Counted from the stretch's first letter, positions 14,908-23,518 are shown. The stretch is DNA of 60,453 nucleotides from Acidobacteriota bacterium (GCA_011523845.1 WTFV01000042.1:1-60453), one strand, 5' to 3'. A program made the numbers and translations. Notes: generated from the letters alone by a model not told the origin.

Positions 14908-15924
14908 ATGTCGCTGTCGAGTGCTTCAGGTTCGGCAGCGTCGGCGGTCCCGCCTGACCGGTTCGATCAGGCGCCGGAGCGCCGCATGTTGCGCATCGAC
15001 GAGGTCGTCGTCGATGCGGGCACCCAGGTGCGCGAGGAGATCTCCGCACAGGTTGTCGAGGACTATGCGGAGCGCCTCGCCGAGGGGGCGGCGTTTCCTC
15101 CGGTGGTCGCTTTCAGCGATGGCTCGAGCTGCTGGCTCGCCGACGGTTTTCACCGCTTGCAGGCGTTTCGCCGCGCGGGTCGGCAGGAGATTGAAGCTGA
15201 TGTCTATGCCGGCACCCTCGATGATGCGTTGTGGTTCGCTCTGGGTGCGAACCGGGCGCATGGCGCGCGGTTGAGCCGCGCGGACAAGCGGCGCGGTATC
15301 GAGCTTGCGTTCAGGACCTGGCCCTTCTTGAGTCAGGGCCGTGTCGCTCGACAGGTCGGCTGTACTCAGCCGTACGTCGGCAAGATCCGCGAGCACGTCA
15401 AAACTAGTTATGACCTGCCGGATCGTGTTGTCGGCAACGATGGGAAGTGGTACTCGGCGGCCCCTCCTGTTTCTGCTCAGTCGGTGTCTCCCGACTTCAG
15501 CTCCGACGATTCATCGAAGGGCTCGGAGACCGTTGCGGCTCCTGTCTCGGATCCGTCGGGTCCGGAGGCGGTTGGCGCATCGGATCCGGCCGTGCTGGAG
15601 GTTGCTGACGGCGCGGTCGGTCAGCGTCCAGGTTCTGCGTCGGCTCTGGTAGCGGATGAACCTGAGCCGTCGTCGGATGTGTCTTCCACTCTTTCGTCGG
15701 GGAAGCAACCCAGCCAGCGTGCTCAGGACCGGTCGAACCGGCTTCTGTCCGCGGTGGCGCTGGAAGCGAAACACCTTCTCGCGCAGGAGGATCTGATCGA
15801 TTTTGCGGCTCTCGACCGCAGCATGCTGTCGGCGTGGATAGATGACCTCGAGCATGGGCGGCGGGATCTCGTGCGGCTGATTCAACGGTTGAAGCAGGAG
15901 GTGGCTGGTGGCCTCAAAGCTTGA
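14908..15924 (+). CDS. ParB/sulfiredoxin-domain DNA-binding protein
   Basis: Predicted to bind a centromere-like or regulatory site, and ParB-fold proteins may hydrolyse CTP. In the 338-residue product, residues about 28-95 form a ParB-like domain (QVREEISAQVVEDYAERL, FPPVVAFSDG, LADGFHRLQAFRRAG). An HTH follows (QGRVARQVGCTQPYVGKIREHV), then a Ser/Asp-rich linker and a helical C-terminus. GNDGKWY resembles the G-x-DGKxY tag often found in phage and plasmid ParB-like regulators. The next ParB-like gene starts within its last codons, so the pair is co-translated. No ParA ATPase is encoded in the window, which argues for a regulatory role or a ParA elsewhere. Confidence 0.8.
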   Translation: MSLSSASGSAASAVPPDRFDQAPERRMLRIDEVVVDAGTQVREEISAQVVEDYAERLAEGAAFPPVVAFSDGSSCWLADGFHRLQAFRRAGRQEIEADVYAGTLDDALWFALGANRAHGARLSRADKRRGIELAFRTWPFLSQGRVARQVGCTQPYVGKIREHVKTSYDLPDRVVGNDGKWYSAAPPVSAQSVSPDFSSDDSSKGSETVAAPVSDPSGPEAVGASDPAVLEVADGAVGQRPGSASALVADEPEPSSDVSSTLSSGKQPSQRAQDRSNRLLSAVALEAKHLLAQEDLIDFAALDRSMLSAWIDDLEHGRRDLVRLIQRLKQEVAGGLKA

Positions 15925-16714
15925 TCAGTTTCCGAAGTCGGTCATTCGTCCGATCCGGCTGGACACGTTACGTGTTCCGACTCCGGGCGTTGCGCAACGC
16001 AAGTTCAGCCGGCTTTACGGCGATTCCATCGCCAAGTACTTCAGTCGCGGCAAGTTCCGCTATCCGGTCGTGTGCTGTTCAGGAGGCGTGAACTGGCTTC
16101 TCGACGGGCAGCATCGCGTCTACGCGATCCGGAAGGCGGGTTTCGCCTCTGCGGAGGACACCGTGGACTGCGAGGTCTACGACGGGCTTTCCGAGTCGGA
16201 GATGGCGGACCTGTTCCTGGGCCGCAACCGCAGCAGGCTCGTTACTGCGTTCGATCGCTTTTCGGTGTCCGTGACGGCCGGGTACCCGCGCGAGAACGCG
16301 ATTATGGAGATCCTGCGTGGCGTGGGTCTCGACATCGGGCACAAGCAGAAGGCTGGCAGGGTTCATTCGGTCGGGGCCCTTGTCCGTGTGTACGAGCGGG
16401 ATGGAGCGGAGGTCCTGCGGCGAGTGCTCTGCATTCTGCGGGACGCGTATGCCGGGACGTCGGCGGCGTTCGGGCGTCTGCCCGTCGACGGCGTCGGTCT
16501 GGCTGTCGCCAGGTACGACAAGCTTCAGGACGACGTTCTCGTTGCCGCCCTCGCGAAGGACCGGAACGGCGTGGATGACCTCTTGCGCCGCGCGTATGCG
16601 TACCGCGAGCGGCTTGGCCGCCAGCTGCCGCAGTGCCTTGCCGCCGCTGTCGTCGATGTCTACAACGAGCGTCGCAAGGGGAAGCGCAAGCTCCGGAAGT
16701 GGTGGCGGGCCTGA
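15908..16714 (+). CDS. second ParB-like protein (ParB-fold / DUF-type)
   Basis: The 268-residue protein begins at a GTG at 15908 behind GGAGGT and overlaps the previous gene by 17 nt. It has a ParB-like core: RLYGDSIAKYFSRGKFRYPV and LLDGQHRVYAIRKAG (about 65-79), then DLFLGRNRSRLVTAFDRF. The C-terminal half is helical and ends strongly basic (RRKGKRKLRKWWRA). It resembles the family of short ParB-fold proteins found next to plasmid ParB genes. The pair may act as a heteromeric DNA-binding complex. Confidence 0.75.
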   Translation: MASKLDQFPKSVIRPIRLDTLRVPTPGVAQRKFSRLYGDSIAKYFSRGKFRYPVVCCSGGVNWLLDGQHRVYAIRKAGFASAEDTVDCEVYDGLSESEMADLFLGRNRSRLVTAFDRFSVSVTAGYPRENAIMEILRGVGLDIGHKQKAGRVHSVGALVRVYERDGAEVLRRVLCILRDAYAGTSAAFGRLPVDGVGLAVARYDKLQDDVLVAALAKDRNGVDDLLRRAYAYRERLGRQLPQCLAAAVVDVYNERRKGKRKLRKWWRA

Positions 16715-16721
16715 CGCCGCG

Positions 16722-17174
16722 TCATGCGGTCCGGGCATGCTTGGTCCGGCTCGCGCCGTTGTACCGTGCTTTCAGCGGCCTGGGCCGGTGCGCCGGCAGC
16801 GGCTTGAGCATCGGCGGGGGCCGCAGTATCGGCAACGCCTTCATGAAGCGCCCTGCGCCGGTGGCGATGAACCGCTCGCGCACGTGTTCGCTCGGTGGGT
16901 CGATTCCGCCCCAGGCGTCGTTCATGGCGTGGAACTTGACCAGGTCCTCGATCTGCTGCGCGAACTCCTCCTTCGTGTCGAAGTCGAGGCGGGTGACGAC
17001 GCGGTTCTCGTAGCAGGTGGTCATGAACGAGAAGGGGTTCGCCCAGCGGCGGAAGTCGGGGCCGTCGCGCCCGGTGTTCAGCGGCGTCCACTGGTCGCCG
17101 ACGGACAGGACGGCGTGGTAGTCGCCGCTGTCGCTGACCGTGGGGTGGGCGGTGTGTCTGGCTACTCGGAACAT
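16722..17174 (-). CDS. paralogous unknown family protein, copy 2 (WANPF family)
   Basis: A 150-residue paralogue of the protein at 14402-14845, sharing RRWANPFSFMTTCY, FDTKEEFAQQIEDLVKFH and VRERFIATGAGRF. AGGAG stands 8 nt before the ATG. The C-terminus is a Pro/Arg-rich tail. It converges with the second ParB-like gene, leaving 7 nt between them. Confidence 0.65.
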   Translation of the reverse strand: MFRVARHTAHPTVSDSGDYHAVLSVGDQWTPLNTGRDGPDFRRWANPFSFMTTCYENRVVTRLDFDTKEEFAQQIEDLVKFHAMNDAWGGIDPPSEHVRERFIATGAGRFMKALPILRPPPMLKPLPAHRPRPLKARYNGASRTKHARTA

Positions 17175-17237
17175 GCGCGTGGCTCCTGGCCGGCGGCTGC
17201 CGGCGTGCTGGGGTACGCTACGGACCAGGGCTGTGCG

Positions 17238-17573
17238 ATGGGTGCTGCTTCCTCAGCCGTGAGAACTGAAGAGCGTCGGGAATGGCTCGTGCGGGAGCTG
17301 GCGTCGGTACGACGTGACACCGACGCGATTCTTGAGGTCGAACCGGGGCTGTTCGAGTTCAACGACGGGTTCGATTGCCGCCTGGTGGGCTGGGAGGGCG
17401 ATTACGCCATCATGCGGGATGAGCCGGAGATGGATGTCCGCCTGCCCTGGGCGTGGTGGCCCGGCGACGGCGTCTGGTCCCAGGGCTTCGTTACCGAAAC
17501 CGAGGCGCGGGAGGATGCGCGCGCCGATGCGGCGGAGGAAGCCGCATCGGCGGCGAGGGATGCTGTCGAATGA
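17238..17573 (+). CDS. small acidic hypothetical protein
   Basis: A 111-residue protein with a helical N-terminus (EERREWLVRELASVRRDTDA), a central Trp-rich part (VGWEGDYAIM, LPWAWWPGDGVW) and an Ala/Glu helix at the end. A TACGCT -10-like box lies 18 nt upstream. It is divergent from the WANPF copy 2 gene. Family unknown. Confidence 0.55.
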   Translation: MGAASSAVRTEERREWLVRELASVRRDTDAILEVEPGLFEFNDGFDCRLVGWEGDYAIMRDEPEMDVRLPWAWWPGDGVWSQGFVTETEAREDARADAAEEAASAARDAVE

Positions 17574-17616
17574 GATCCGGGTCGTTGATCACGACCTCGA
17601 TGGACGCGCGGTGGCG

Positions 17617-18051
17617 TCAGCGGCTCTCGTTCTCGGAGGAGTTCTCGAGCAGCTCCTCTCCGCTCCCCCGGAAGTCGATGTCCGGCAGGATGGCCTGCGG
17701 CTTGAAGACGACCCGGTAGTGGTACGCGCTCACTTGCGCCCCGTCGAGCTGCTCGGCAAAGTACGTCACGTTGTCGCTGAGACCGAGGAAGTGCTTCTTG
17801 TACTCGGTTTCCCCGACCTGGCAGGTGACCTCGAGCTGGTTCGACTGGTCTGTAATCGAGCAGAGCCCTTCGATGGACAGCAGGTACGTGTCGGTGATTC
17901 CGTTCAGGAAGACGACGCGCCTCATGATCTCGAAGTTGTCGGCCGCCATGGACAGGTTCCTGGATGCGATCTGTGCGTCGTTGACGCAGCCTGCTGCGGC
18001 CGCGATGGCCACGCTCGTCAGGATGGCCGGGATGATTCTCGTGATCTTCAT
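17617..18051 (-). CDS. predicted lipoprotein (beta-sandwich type)
   Basis: A 144-residue precursor with a type II signal peptide (IIPAILTSVAIAAAAGC, Cys at about 22) and GGAGGAAG before the ATG. The mature part, with SIEGLCSITDQ, LEVTCQVGETEYKKHFLGLS and VSAYHYRVVFKPQAILPDI, resembles small phage and plasmid lipoproteins predicted to be beta-sandwiches. A surface-exclusion or envelope role is possible but unproven. Confidence 0.75.
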   Translation of the reverse strand: MKITRIIPAILTSVAIAAAAGCVNDAQIASRNLSMAADNFEIMRRVVFLNGITDTYLLSIEGLCSITDQSNQLEVTCQVGETEYKKHFLGLSDNVTYFAEQLDGAQVSAYHYRVVFKPQAILPDIDFRGSGEELLENSSENESR

Positions 18052-18099
18052 GGTTTCTTCCTCCGGAGACGAGTATGCCGCCGTCGGGTCGCGCGGCTT

Positions 18100-18579
18100 C
18101 TACCCGTGGTGGATGCGCGTGTAGACACCGCGTTCGTGGCGGCGGAAGCGCGCGTCGGCGTTGACGGCGCCGTGGATGTTGTGCGCCGCGGCGGGCCGCT
18201 TCGGGTTCAGCCGCACGTACGGGGAGAGTCGGTCGATCAGCTCCCTGCAAGTGAATGGCTCGTTGCCGGTCAGGGCGACCACGAAGCCGCTCAGCGACGG
18301 GCGCTGCTTCCCGGTCCCGTACAGGTCGGCCGGCCCGCGTCGTCCCGCAGCTACGTCGTCGATGACGCGGCGTGCGAGCCGGACGCCGCGGCGTTGCGTT
18401 TCGGTCGGTGGGGCGTGCCGTGCGAGCACGGCGATGGCCGTGTCGGTCTCGATGGCGGACGCCGTTGCGTCGTCGAGGTCGCCGCGTTCGCGGCACAGCG
18501 CATGGGCGACGGCGGCGAAGACCTCGGCGGGCGGGGCGAGCGGCGCCAGCGGCAGCGGTGCCGGTGCGGACTTGGGCAT
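18100..18579 (-). CDS. hypothetical protein with possible winged-helix C-terminus
   Basis: A 159-residue protein. The C-terminal third (ALTGNEPFTCRELIDRLSPY ... AHNIHGAVNADARFRRHERG VYTRIHHG) reads like a small winged helix, with a recognition-helix region and a basic wing. The N-terminal part is Ala-rich and helical. No strong ribosome-binding site is seen. Family unknown. Confidence 0.55.
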   Translation of the reverse strand: MPKSAPAPLPLAPLAPPAEVFAAVAHALCRERGDLDDATASAIETDTAIAVLARHAPPTETQRRGVRLARRVIDDVAAGRRGPADLYGTGKQRPSLSGFVVALTGNEPFTCRELIDRLSPYVRLNPKRPAAAHNIHGAVNADARFRRHERGVYTRIHHG

Positions 18580-18709
18580 CTGTCTGGCTGGAGGGGGGGC
18601 GGCGGTTTCGACTACCCACGGGCTGACCGTCTCGGGGAGTCAGCGGCGGTCGGAGCAGGACTCGTCGTGGCTGGTGACCCGGCTGGTCGTCGTCCGGGTG
18701 TCTTGCTTC

Positions 18710-19102
18710 TCAAACGTTGCGGAGGTGTTCGCGCATTCGCGAGAGCTCGTCGCGCGTGCTGGCGATGGTCGACGCAGCGATTTGCAGTGCTGTCTCGAGG
18801 CGATCGATCCGCGCGCACGTCCGCAGGTCGGTGCGGCAGGTGCGGCAGAGCCAGCCGTCTCCGGGCGTCAGCTCGACTTCGGAGATCGTCTCGCCGCCGG
18901 GCGTTCCGCCGTCGCCCGCGGCTGCTTCCAGGTGGCACCGCCGGCACTCGAGTGCGTCCTCGTCAGCGAGGTACACTCCGACCACGCTTGCATCCGCGTC
19001 CCGGAGACCGTCCGGAGCCGTCGCGCCGCTTCCTGTCTTCTCGAGCGTGCCGGTTCCTTCCTCAACTCCAGGCGCGCGTTCCTCTGGCGTTGTTGGCTTC
19101 AT
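18710..19102 (-). CDS. CxxC zinc-finger protein with coiled-coil tail
   Basis: A 130-residue protein with a Cys4 module (ECRRCHLEA and WLCRTCRTD) and a helical tail (RIDRLETALQIAASTIASTR DELSRMREHL). It lies just downstream of the SRAP gene on the same strand. Possible small nucleic-acid or protein-binding adaptor. Family unknown. Confidence 0.6.
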   Translation of the reverse strand: MKPTTPEERAPGVEEGTGTLEKTGSGATAPDGLRDADASVVGVYLADEDALECRRCHLEAAAGDGGTPGGETISEVELTPGDGWLCRTCRTDLRTCARIDRLETALQIAASTIASTRDELSRMREHLRNV

Positions 19103-19128
19103 CTGGAGATTCTCTCGGGCGCCGTCAA

Positions 19129-19794
19129 CTACAGCAGCGCAGCCGGGCGGGCGACCGACGGGTCGTCGTTGCGGCAGTGGTTCACGGCGCGCGACACCTC
19201 GTGCACCTGCACCGGCGCGCTGCCGGAGCCCCGCGCGAGCGCGCGCAGGCGGGTGTCCGCGGTCGTCGGGTCCAGCCACTCGTCGATGGCGGCAGGGTCG
19301 TCGAGCACCGAGGGCTGGCGGTGGTGGATCGGCGCGATCTCGGGCCGCGGGGCCGTGGTGAGCACCGCGAACCCGTCGACTGCGCCCGCGCGGCCGTTCC
19401 AGCGCTCCCAGAGCGCGGCGAGGTGCAGGATCCCGCCCGCCGCGTCGGCGATCAGGAACGGCGTGCCGTCGCGCTTGCGCCACTCGTACCAGCCGGCGAC
19501 GGGAAGCACCGCGCGGCGCTGCTTCCATGCGTGACGGAACGTCGGCTTGGTGGCGGCGGTCTCGCAGCGCGCGTTGTGGGGCGCGAAGTCGGCCCTGGCC
19601 GCGTGGGCCGGCGTCAGGCCCCAGCGCATCCGGCGCAGCGACCGCGTGCCGTTCTCGGCCGTGCACACGTGGTACCGCTCGCCGGGCGGTCCGTTCCAGC
19701 GGATGGGGATCTGCGGGTCGGTGTTGTCGGTCTGGACGCGGTAGACCCGCCCGAGCGCGTGGATGTCGACGTCCTGGATGATGCGTGCGCACAT
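19129..19794 (-). CDS. SRAP-domain protein (YedK/HMCES family)
   Basis: SRAP proteins form a covalent thiazolidine cross-link with abasic sites in single-stranded DNA, shielding them from breakage. All key residues are present in the 221-residue protein: Cys2 exposed after Met removal (MCARII), Asn74 (APHNARCET), Glu104 (AGWYEWRK) and His157 (PIHHRQPSVL). SRAP genes are common on plasmids, where ssDNA is exposed during transfer, and this one joins other repair genes here (AlkB, two SSBs, RecD2). GGAGT lies 10 nt before the ATG. Confidence 0.92.
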   Translation of the reverse strand: MCARIIQDVDIHALGRVYRVQTDNTDPQIPIRWNGPPGERYHVCTAENGTRSLRRMRWGLTPAHAARADFAPHNARCETAATKPTFRHAWKQRRAVLPVAGWYEWRKRDGTPFLIADAAGGILHLAALWERWNGRAGAVDGFAVLTTAPRPEIAPIHHRQPSVLDDPAAIDEWLDPTTADTRLRALARGSGSAPVQVHEVSRAVNHCRNDDPSVARPAALL

Positions 19795-19801
19795 GGTCGC
19801 G

Positions 19802-20281
19802 TTACTCCATCCGGGTGAAGGTCGCCTCTTCCTGGTCGCGGATCATTAGCCGTGCCGTCTCTATGGCGGCGCAACGGGCGCCGGTCTCGGTGGCGGCCTG
19901 CACGTACAGGAGGATCGGCTGGCGCTGCAGGGTGAACCGCGCCGCCCAGGGGCGCAGTTCCGCCGGGACGTAGACGTTGCGGGGCGTTGCCGTGTCGTGG
20001 TCGAGACGCTGGTAGGCGGCGACGAGCAGGCGCTCCTGCTGCAGGGTGTGGTTGTCGGGGTGCTCGGCGATCGCCTCGAGGGCGTCGGCGGCGTCGGTGA
20101 GGGTGATTCCCTCGCTCCAGTCATCGGCGGGCTCGCGCTGTGCGTGCGGGTGCAGCCCGGCGCGCAGCAGGTCTGCCTCGTCGCGGAAGACGCGCAGGAA
20201 CGAGGTCTCGAGGGTGTTGTCGACGGGGCGTCCGTGGCGGTGGAACTCGCCGGCGAAGCGGTAGCCGGGGTAGCGTGGCAT
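19802..20281 (-). CDS. hypothetical protein
   Basis: A 159-residue protein directly upstream of the SRAP gene (7-nt gap) with a GGAGA site before its ATG. It contains RVFRDEADLLRAGLHPHA, LTDAADALEAIAEHPDN and LYVQAATETGARCAAIETAR LMIRDQEEATFTR. The last segment looks like a helix carrying the protein's only Cys. Operon position suggests co-expression with SRAP. Family unknown. Confidence 0.6.
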   Translation of the reverse strand: MPRYPGYRFAGEFHRHGRPVDNTLETSFLRVFRDEADLLRAGLHPHAQREPADDWSEGITLTDAADALEAIAEHPDNHTLQQERLLVAAYQRLDHDTATPRNVYVPAELRPWAARFTLQRQPILLYVQAATETGARCAAIETARLMIRDQEEATFTRME

Positions 20282-20344
20282 GGGTGTCTCCGGGTGGGGT
20301 TGATCCGCGCGACGGCGCGGAAGGGGTGTCCGTGTTCGGCGGCG

Positions 20345-20488
20345 TCAGCCTGGCCGGACCTCGCCGGCGTGCTCGCGCCACAGGAACCGCCAGTACGCGA
20401 AGCCGCTGTCGAGGAACCGGCGGGTGTCGGTCCAGGGGCGGCCTGCGACGGCGAGCGGGCTGCAGACGGGGCAGTCGGAGTCGTTCAT
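20345..20488 (-). CDS. 47-residue CPVC protein
   Basis: A short gene 5 nt after the dCTP deaminase stop, with GGAG 6 nt before its ATG inside that gap. The product begins MNDSDCPVCSPL and contains WTDTRRFLDSGFAYWRFLWR. The CxxC and Trp-rich helix suggest a small zinc-binding or protein-interaction peptide. It belongs to the dCTP deaminase operon. Confidence 0.55.
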   Translation of the reverse strand: MNDSDCPVCSPLAVAGRPWTDTRRFLDSGFAYWRFLWREHAGEVRPG

Positions 20489-20493
20489 CGTCG

Positions 20494-21609
20494 TCACTCC
20501 CGGGCGAACTGCTTGCTCAGCGCGAGTCGCTGCCGGTTGTAGGCCGAGCCCATGGCGCTGCCGTAGACGTGCTCGGGCCGGGCGGCCATCCGGCTGTAAC
20601 GGAGGCGGCCGATCCGCTGTCCGTGCTCCATCGACAGGGCCGTCTCGTGGGCGCGGACCTCGAGGACCGCCCGTGTTCCGGGCTGGCCGTCGCTGCAGCC
20701 GAAGCCGGGGTCGAAGAACCCGGCGTAGTGGATCCGGAACTCGCCGACGGCGGGGTCGAACGGGACCATCTCGGCCGCGAAGTCCACGGGGATGCTGAGG
20801 CGTTCGTCCGAGTTGAGCAGGTACAGGTGGTCCGGGTCGAGGATGAGCCGCCCCCCGGCGGGTGCTGCGATCGGCTCCCAGAAGTCGGCGGGCCGGTAGT
20901 GGCCGCGGCGGCTCAGGTCGATGACCGGTGCGTTGGTCCGGCCGCGCCAGGCGATGACGTCGCCGGGGCCGTCTCCCGCGATGCGGGCCGAGATGTGCAG
21001 TCCGTCGTCGATCACGGCGGGGGCCGGCAGACTGGTGGCGGTGCGGGAGAGGCCTGTGGCGTCGTGGCGGGCGCGCAGCTCCTCGTCGGTGCAGCGCGGG
21101 TCGCCGCGTTCGAGGCGCAGCTGCGTCAGGCAGTCGCCCTCGCGGACGACGATCGGGAACGTGCGGGGGACGATCTCGAGCCAGAGCTGTCCGTCGTAGC
21201 CGGCGGGTATGCGGTCGAACGCGTCGCCGTGGTCGGTGACGACGCGGGTGAACACGTCGAGGCGTCCGGTGGTGCTCTTCGGGTTGGCCTTGCCGCGGAG
21301 CGTCTCCGGCAGGTACAGCATCTCCTGCAGGCAGACCAGGTAGATGCAGTTGCGTTCGAGGATGGTCGGGTGGCGGAGCTCGACGTGTCCCATGCTCAGC
21401 TCGCCCAGCTTGTCGGGGACGCTGGCCGTCGGCCCGGTGAGGAAGCTCGCCTGGACGCGGTGGGCGGTGGCGCCGAGGCGCAGGTCGAGGCTGGCGGGCT
21501 GGTACTGCTCCTCGCGTATCGGGTCGGGCACGATGATGCGGCCGTCGGCTGCGAGGTCGCGCAGTTCCTGGACGGGCAGCACGCCGGGTGCGGGTTTCGT
21601 GTTGTTCAT
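20494..21609 (-). CDS. dcd: two-domain 2'-deoxycytidine 5'-triphosphate deaminase
   Basis: Deaminates dCTP to dUTP in pyrimidine nucleotide supply. The 371-residue protein is the long, duplicated form: an N-terminal domain (QYQPASLDLRLGATAHRVQA, ANPKSTTGRLDVFTRVVTD, FDRIPAGYDGQLWLEIVPRT) and a C-terminal trimer-core domain with AEMVPFDPAVGEFRIHYAGF FDPGFG and GTRAVLEVRAHE. A trimeric dCTP deaminase is about 190 residues; the double-length version is known from Alphaproteobacteria and relatives. Its start overlaps the stop of the upstream gene (ATGA). On a mobile element it could adjust nucleotide pools or deplete dCTP. Confidence 0.9.
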   Translation of the reverse strand: MNNTKPAPGVLPVQELRDLAADGRIIVPDPIREEQYQPASLDLRLGATAHRVQASFLTGPTASVPDKLGELSMGHVELRHPTILERNCIYLVCLQEMLYLPETLRGKANPKSTTGRLDVFTRVVTDHGDAFDRIPAGYDGQLWLEIVPRTFPIVVREGDCLTQLRLERGDPRCTDEELRARHDATGLSRTATSLPAPAVIDDGLHISARIAGDGPGDVIAWRGRTNAPVIDLSRRGHYRPADFWEPIAAPAGGRLILDPDHLYLLNSDERLSIPVDFAAEMVPFDPAVGEFRIHYAGFFDPGFGCSDGQPGTRAVLEVRAHETALSMEHGQRIGRLRYSRMAARPEHVYGSAMGSAYNRQRLALSKQFARE

Positions 21610-22073
21610 CGGGACGGCCTGTCGATGGGCCACGGCGCGTCGCCCGCGGCGAATCGGTCGAGCGCGGCGATCGCGTCTGCGGGCGTGATGCGGTCGAGGG
21701 CGTGGTGTCCGGGCGCGGGGTACAGGAGGTTGCAGACGTCGGTGTGCGGCGCTTCCAGGATGGCCGCGGCGATGCGGCTGATCGGGGGCGGCAGCCGGCC
21801 GGGCCGCCAGCGGCGCTGGGCGATCAGGTTCCAGGCGGCCTTGTGCGCGGCGCGCGGGAACAGCGTGATGGCGAGGCCGGCGATGCAGCCGGCCGTGTCG
21901 CAGCCGTCCGAGCTGTGGAACGTCTCCATGTGGAGGCGGTTGATGGGCTCGAGCGTGCTCGTGCGCGTGGCCAGCGTGTTCGGGTCGGTCCTCGCGCCGG
22001 GTGGTTTCTTCCCGCCGGGCGCCGTCAGCCGGCCGAGCGCGTTGCGGATGGCCAGCAGGCGTTCGTGGTTCAT
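21606..22073 (-). CDS. hypothetical protein with CGTxxCIAG-type motif
   Basis: A 155-residue protein whose core FHSSDGCDTAGCIAGLAITL recalls a widespread phage/plasmid family with HxCGTxACIAGW. It overlaps the dCTP deaminase start by 4 nt. The function of the family is not known to me. Confidence 0.65.
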   Translation of the reverse strand: MNHERLLAIRNALGRLTAPGGKKPPGARTDPNTLATRTSTLEPINRLHMETFHSSDGCDTAGCIAGLAITLFPRAAHKAAWNLIAQRRWRPGRLPPPISRIAAAILEAPHTDVCNLLYPAPGHHALDRITPADAIAALDRFAAGDAPWPIDRPSR

Positions 22074-22193
22074 CGGCTGGTCCGGTTGCGGTGTCGGTCG
22101 CGCGGGCGTGATGTCGTTGGAGCGTACGGGGCGCGGGTCCGGGTATCCGCTGTTTGCGTCGGCCCTGCTGGAGGGGCCGCCGGGACGTGTCCC

Positions 22194-22742
22194 TCAGTCG
22201 CCGGTCGTCGCTGTTGCGGGATCGCGCTTCGCGGTGGTCGCCGTCAGCAGCGGGGGCTCGTCGGGACGCCCGTAGGCGGGGGAGTCCAGCAGTTCTTCGC
22301 TCACCGCCGGCAGCGGCGCGCCGTCGCCGATGGGCCGCGGCAGGGCGCGGCTGCAGCCCTGGTAGAGGAGCCCCTCGCGCGTGAGCCCTTTTCGCTGCCT
22401 CGTTTCCGCCATGTAGCGGTCGAAGTCGGTGGGGGAGAGCTCTCCGGCCGTGGTGTCGCCGTCGAGCGTGTCGGCGTAGCGCATCTCGCGCAGTATCAGG
22501 ATGACGCTGCCGATGCATTCGACGGGCTTTGCGCCGGGTTTGGCGCCGGCGTGCTGGCGGTGGTCCGGGTGCCCCGGGTCGGTGGGATGGCAACTCTGGA
22601 GGCGTCCGCCCTTGCGGATTTGGTTCCAGAGGCGGCGCAGGTTGTCCTTGCGGTAGAAGCCGCCCGGGTGGCGCTTGCCATGGTTGGCGACCCGCCACGG
22701 GCACTGCTGGCATGGTGTTCCGGTAATGCTGGTCTTGCTCAT
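22194..22742 (-). CDS. Cys-rich CPWR-type phage/plasmid protein
   Basis: The 182-residue protein starts at the ATG at 22742 behind AGGA. The N-terminal PCQQCPWRVANHGKRHPGGF YRKDNL, then LQSCHPTDPGHPDH and KPVECIGSVILILREM, forms a likely zinc site seen in many phage and plasmid proteins (C-x2-C-P-W-R). Function unknown. An in-frame GTG at 22775 is an alternative start. Confidence 0.65.
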   Translation of the reverse strand: MSKTSITGTPCQQCPWRVANHGKRHPGGFYRKDNLRRLWNQIRKGGRLQSCHPTDPGHPDHRQHAGAKPGAKPVECIGSVILILREMRYADTLDGDTTAGELSPTDFDRYMAETRQRKGLTREGLLYQGCSRALPRPIGDGAPLPAVSEELLDSPAYGRPDEPPLLTATTAKRDPATATTGD

Positions 22743-22985
22743 CGTCCTGGCGTCTTGCGGGGTTGGCTCTGTCACTCTCGACCCTGATCTCCGTCAGTAC
22801 GGTCCAGTGCCGTACCCCGTGCTCGCAGCGCGGCCGACGCTCGCCCTGCCATTGCCGGATCACGGCCGTACTGCGTTGCGCAGCCGGCAGAACGCGTGGT
22901 CGCGGATCCGGATCGTCGTGTTGTTCGAGGTACTGGCTGGACGGTCCGCGCATCTTCGTCCGCTTTGCGGCGCAGATCCCGGCGA
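22743..22985 (-). other. gene-poor 243-nt stretch with one doubtful reading frame
   Basis: A minus-strand frame from an ATG near 22952 has protein-like character (RGPSSQYLEQHDDPDPRPR ... HWTVLTEIRVESD), but it runs on into the next gene in a different frame. A TGA lies one base-shift away, so a small gene broken by a single indel is possible. I do not call it. Confidence 0.2.
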
Positions 22986-23213
22986 TCAGTAGAACTCCTG
23001 CACCGTGCCGTCTCCGAGCAGGACCTCGGTGGCCCACTCGGGCGGCGTGCCGCAGGTGGCGACGCTGAACCCGTGGTTGCCGTTGTCGCGCCGGAGGCGG
23101 TCAGCCTCGGCCGCGGCGTCGGCGTAGCGGGCGTAGACCCGTTCCGGGTGGGGCATCGCGACTTTCGGCCGCAGGTCGAGCTGGGCGGGATCGCTGACGT
23201 GGTAGTGGATCAT
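22986..23213 (-). CDS. small hypothetical protein
   Basis: A 75-residue protein (MIHYHVSDPAQLDLRPKVAM ... ARYADAAAEADRLRRDNG) ending VLLGDGTVQEFY. The AEADRLRR helix and the aromatic end resemble short phage-type accessory proteins. It is in the minus-strand run of small genes. Family unknown. Confidence 0.5.
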   Translation of the reverse strand: MIHYHVSDPAQLDLRPKVAMPHPERVYARYADAAAEADRLRRDNGNHGFSVATCGTPPEWATEVLLGDGTVQEFY

Positions 23214-23262
23214 TGCCTTCCTCCTGGCTGTCTCGAGTGTGCCCGCCGGTTTCCGGCCGGCC

Positions 23263-23499
23263 TCAGCCGACGCGCTCGATCTGGTAGTCGCGCAGCTCCT
23301 CGTCGGTCAGCGTCCGGTTGGCGAAGAACTCGCCGAAGGTGCGGGTCGACACCGGCAGGTCGGGGAAGCGGTGCGCCAGCTCGCGAGGCACGCGCTTCCA
23401 GCCGGTGACGTGCACCCCCGGGGGCAGCGTTCCGAACTGCGTGGCGGGCCGGCTGCGCATCGCGTACGCAATGCGTTCGTGGTTGGGCATGGTCTTCAT
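23263..23499 (-). CDS. small hypothetical protein
   Basis: A 78-residue basic protein (MKTMPNHERIAYAMRSRPAT ... TFGEFFANRTLTDEELRDYQ) downstream of the gene at 23519-24229. The ATG at 23499 is chosen because the upstream extension overlaps that gene. Family unknown. Confidence 0.5.
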   Translation of the reverse strand: MKTMPNHERIAYAMRSRPATQFGTLPPGVHVTGWKRVPRELAHRFPDLPVSTRTFGEFFANRTLTDEELRDYQIERVG

Positions 23500-23518
23500 G
23501 GTGTCAGGGGGGGCCGGT

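Noticed and set aside
17314..19818. 834-codon plus-strand frame across the lipoprotein, zinc-finger and SRAP genes
   Set aside because: Antisense to a gene with intact SRAP catalytic residues and to a lipoprotein with a good signal peptide.
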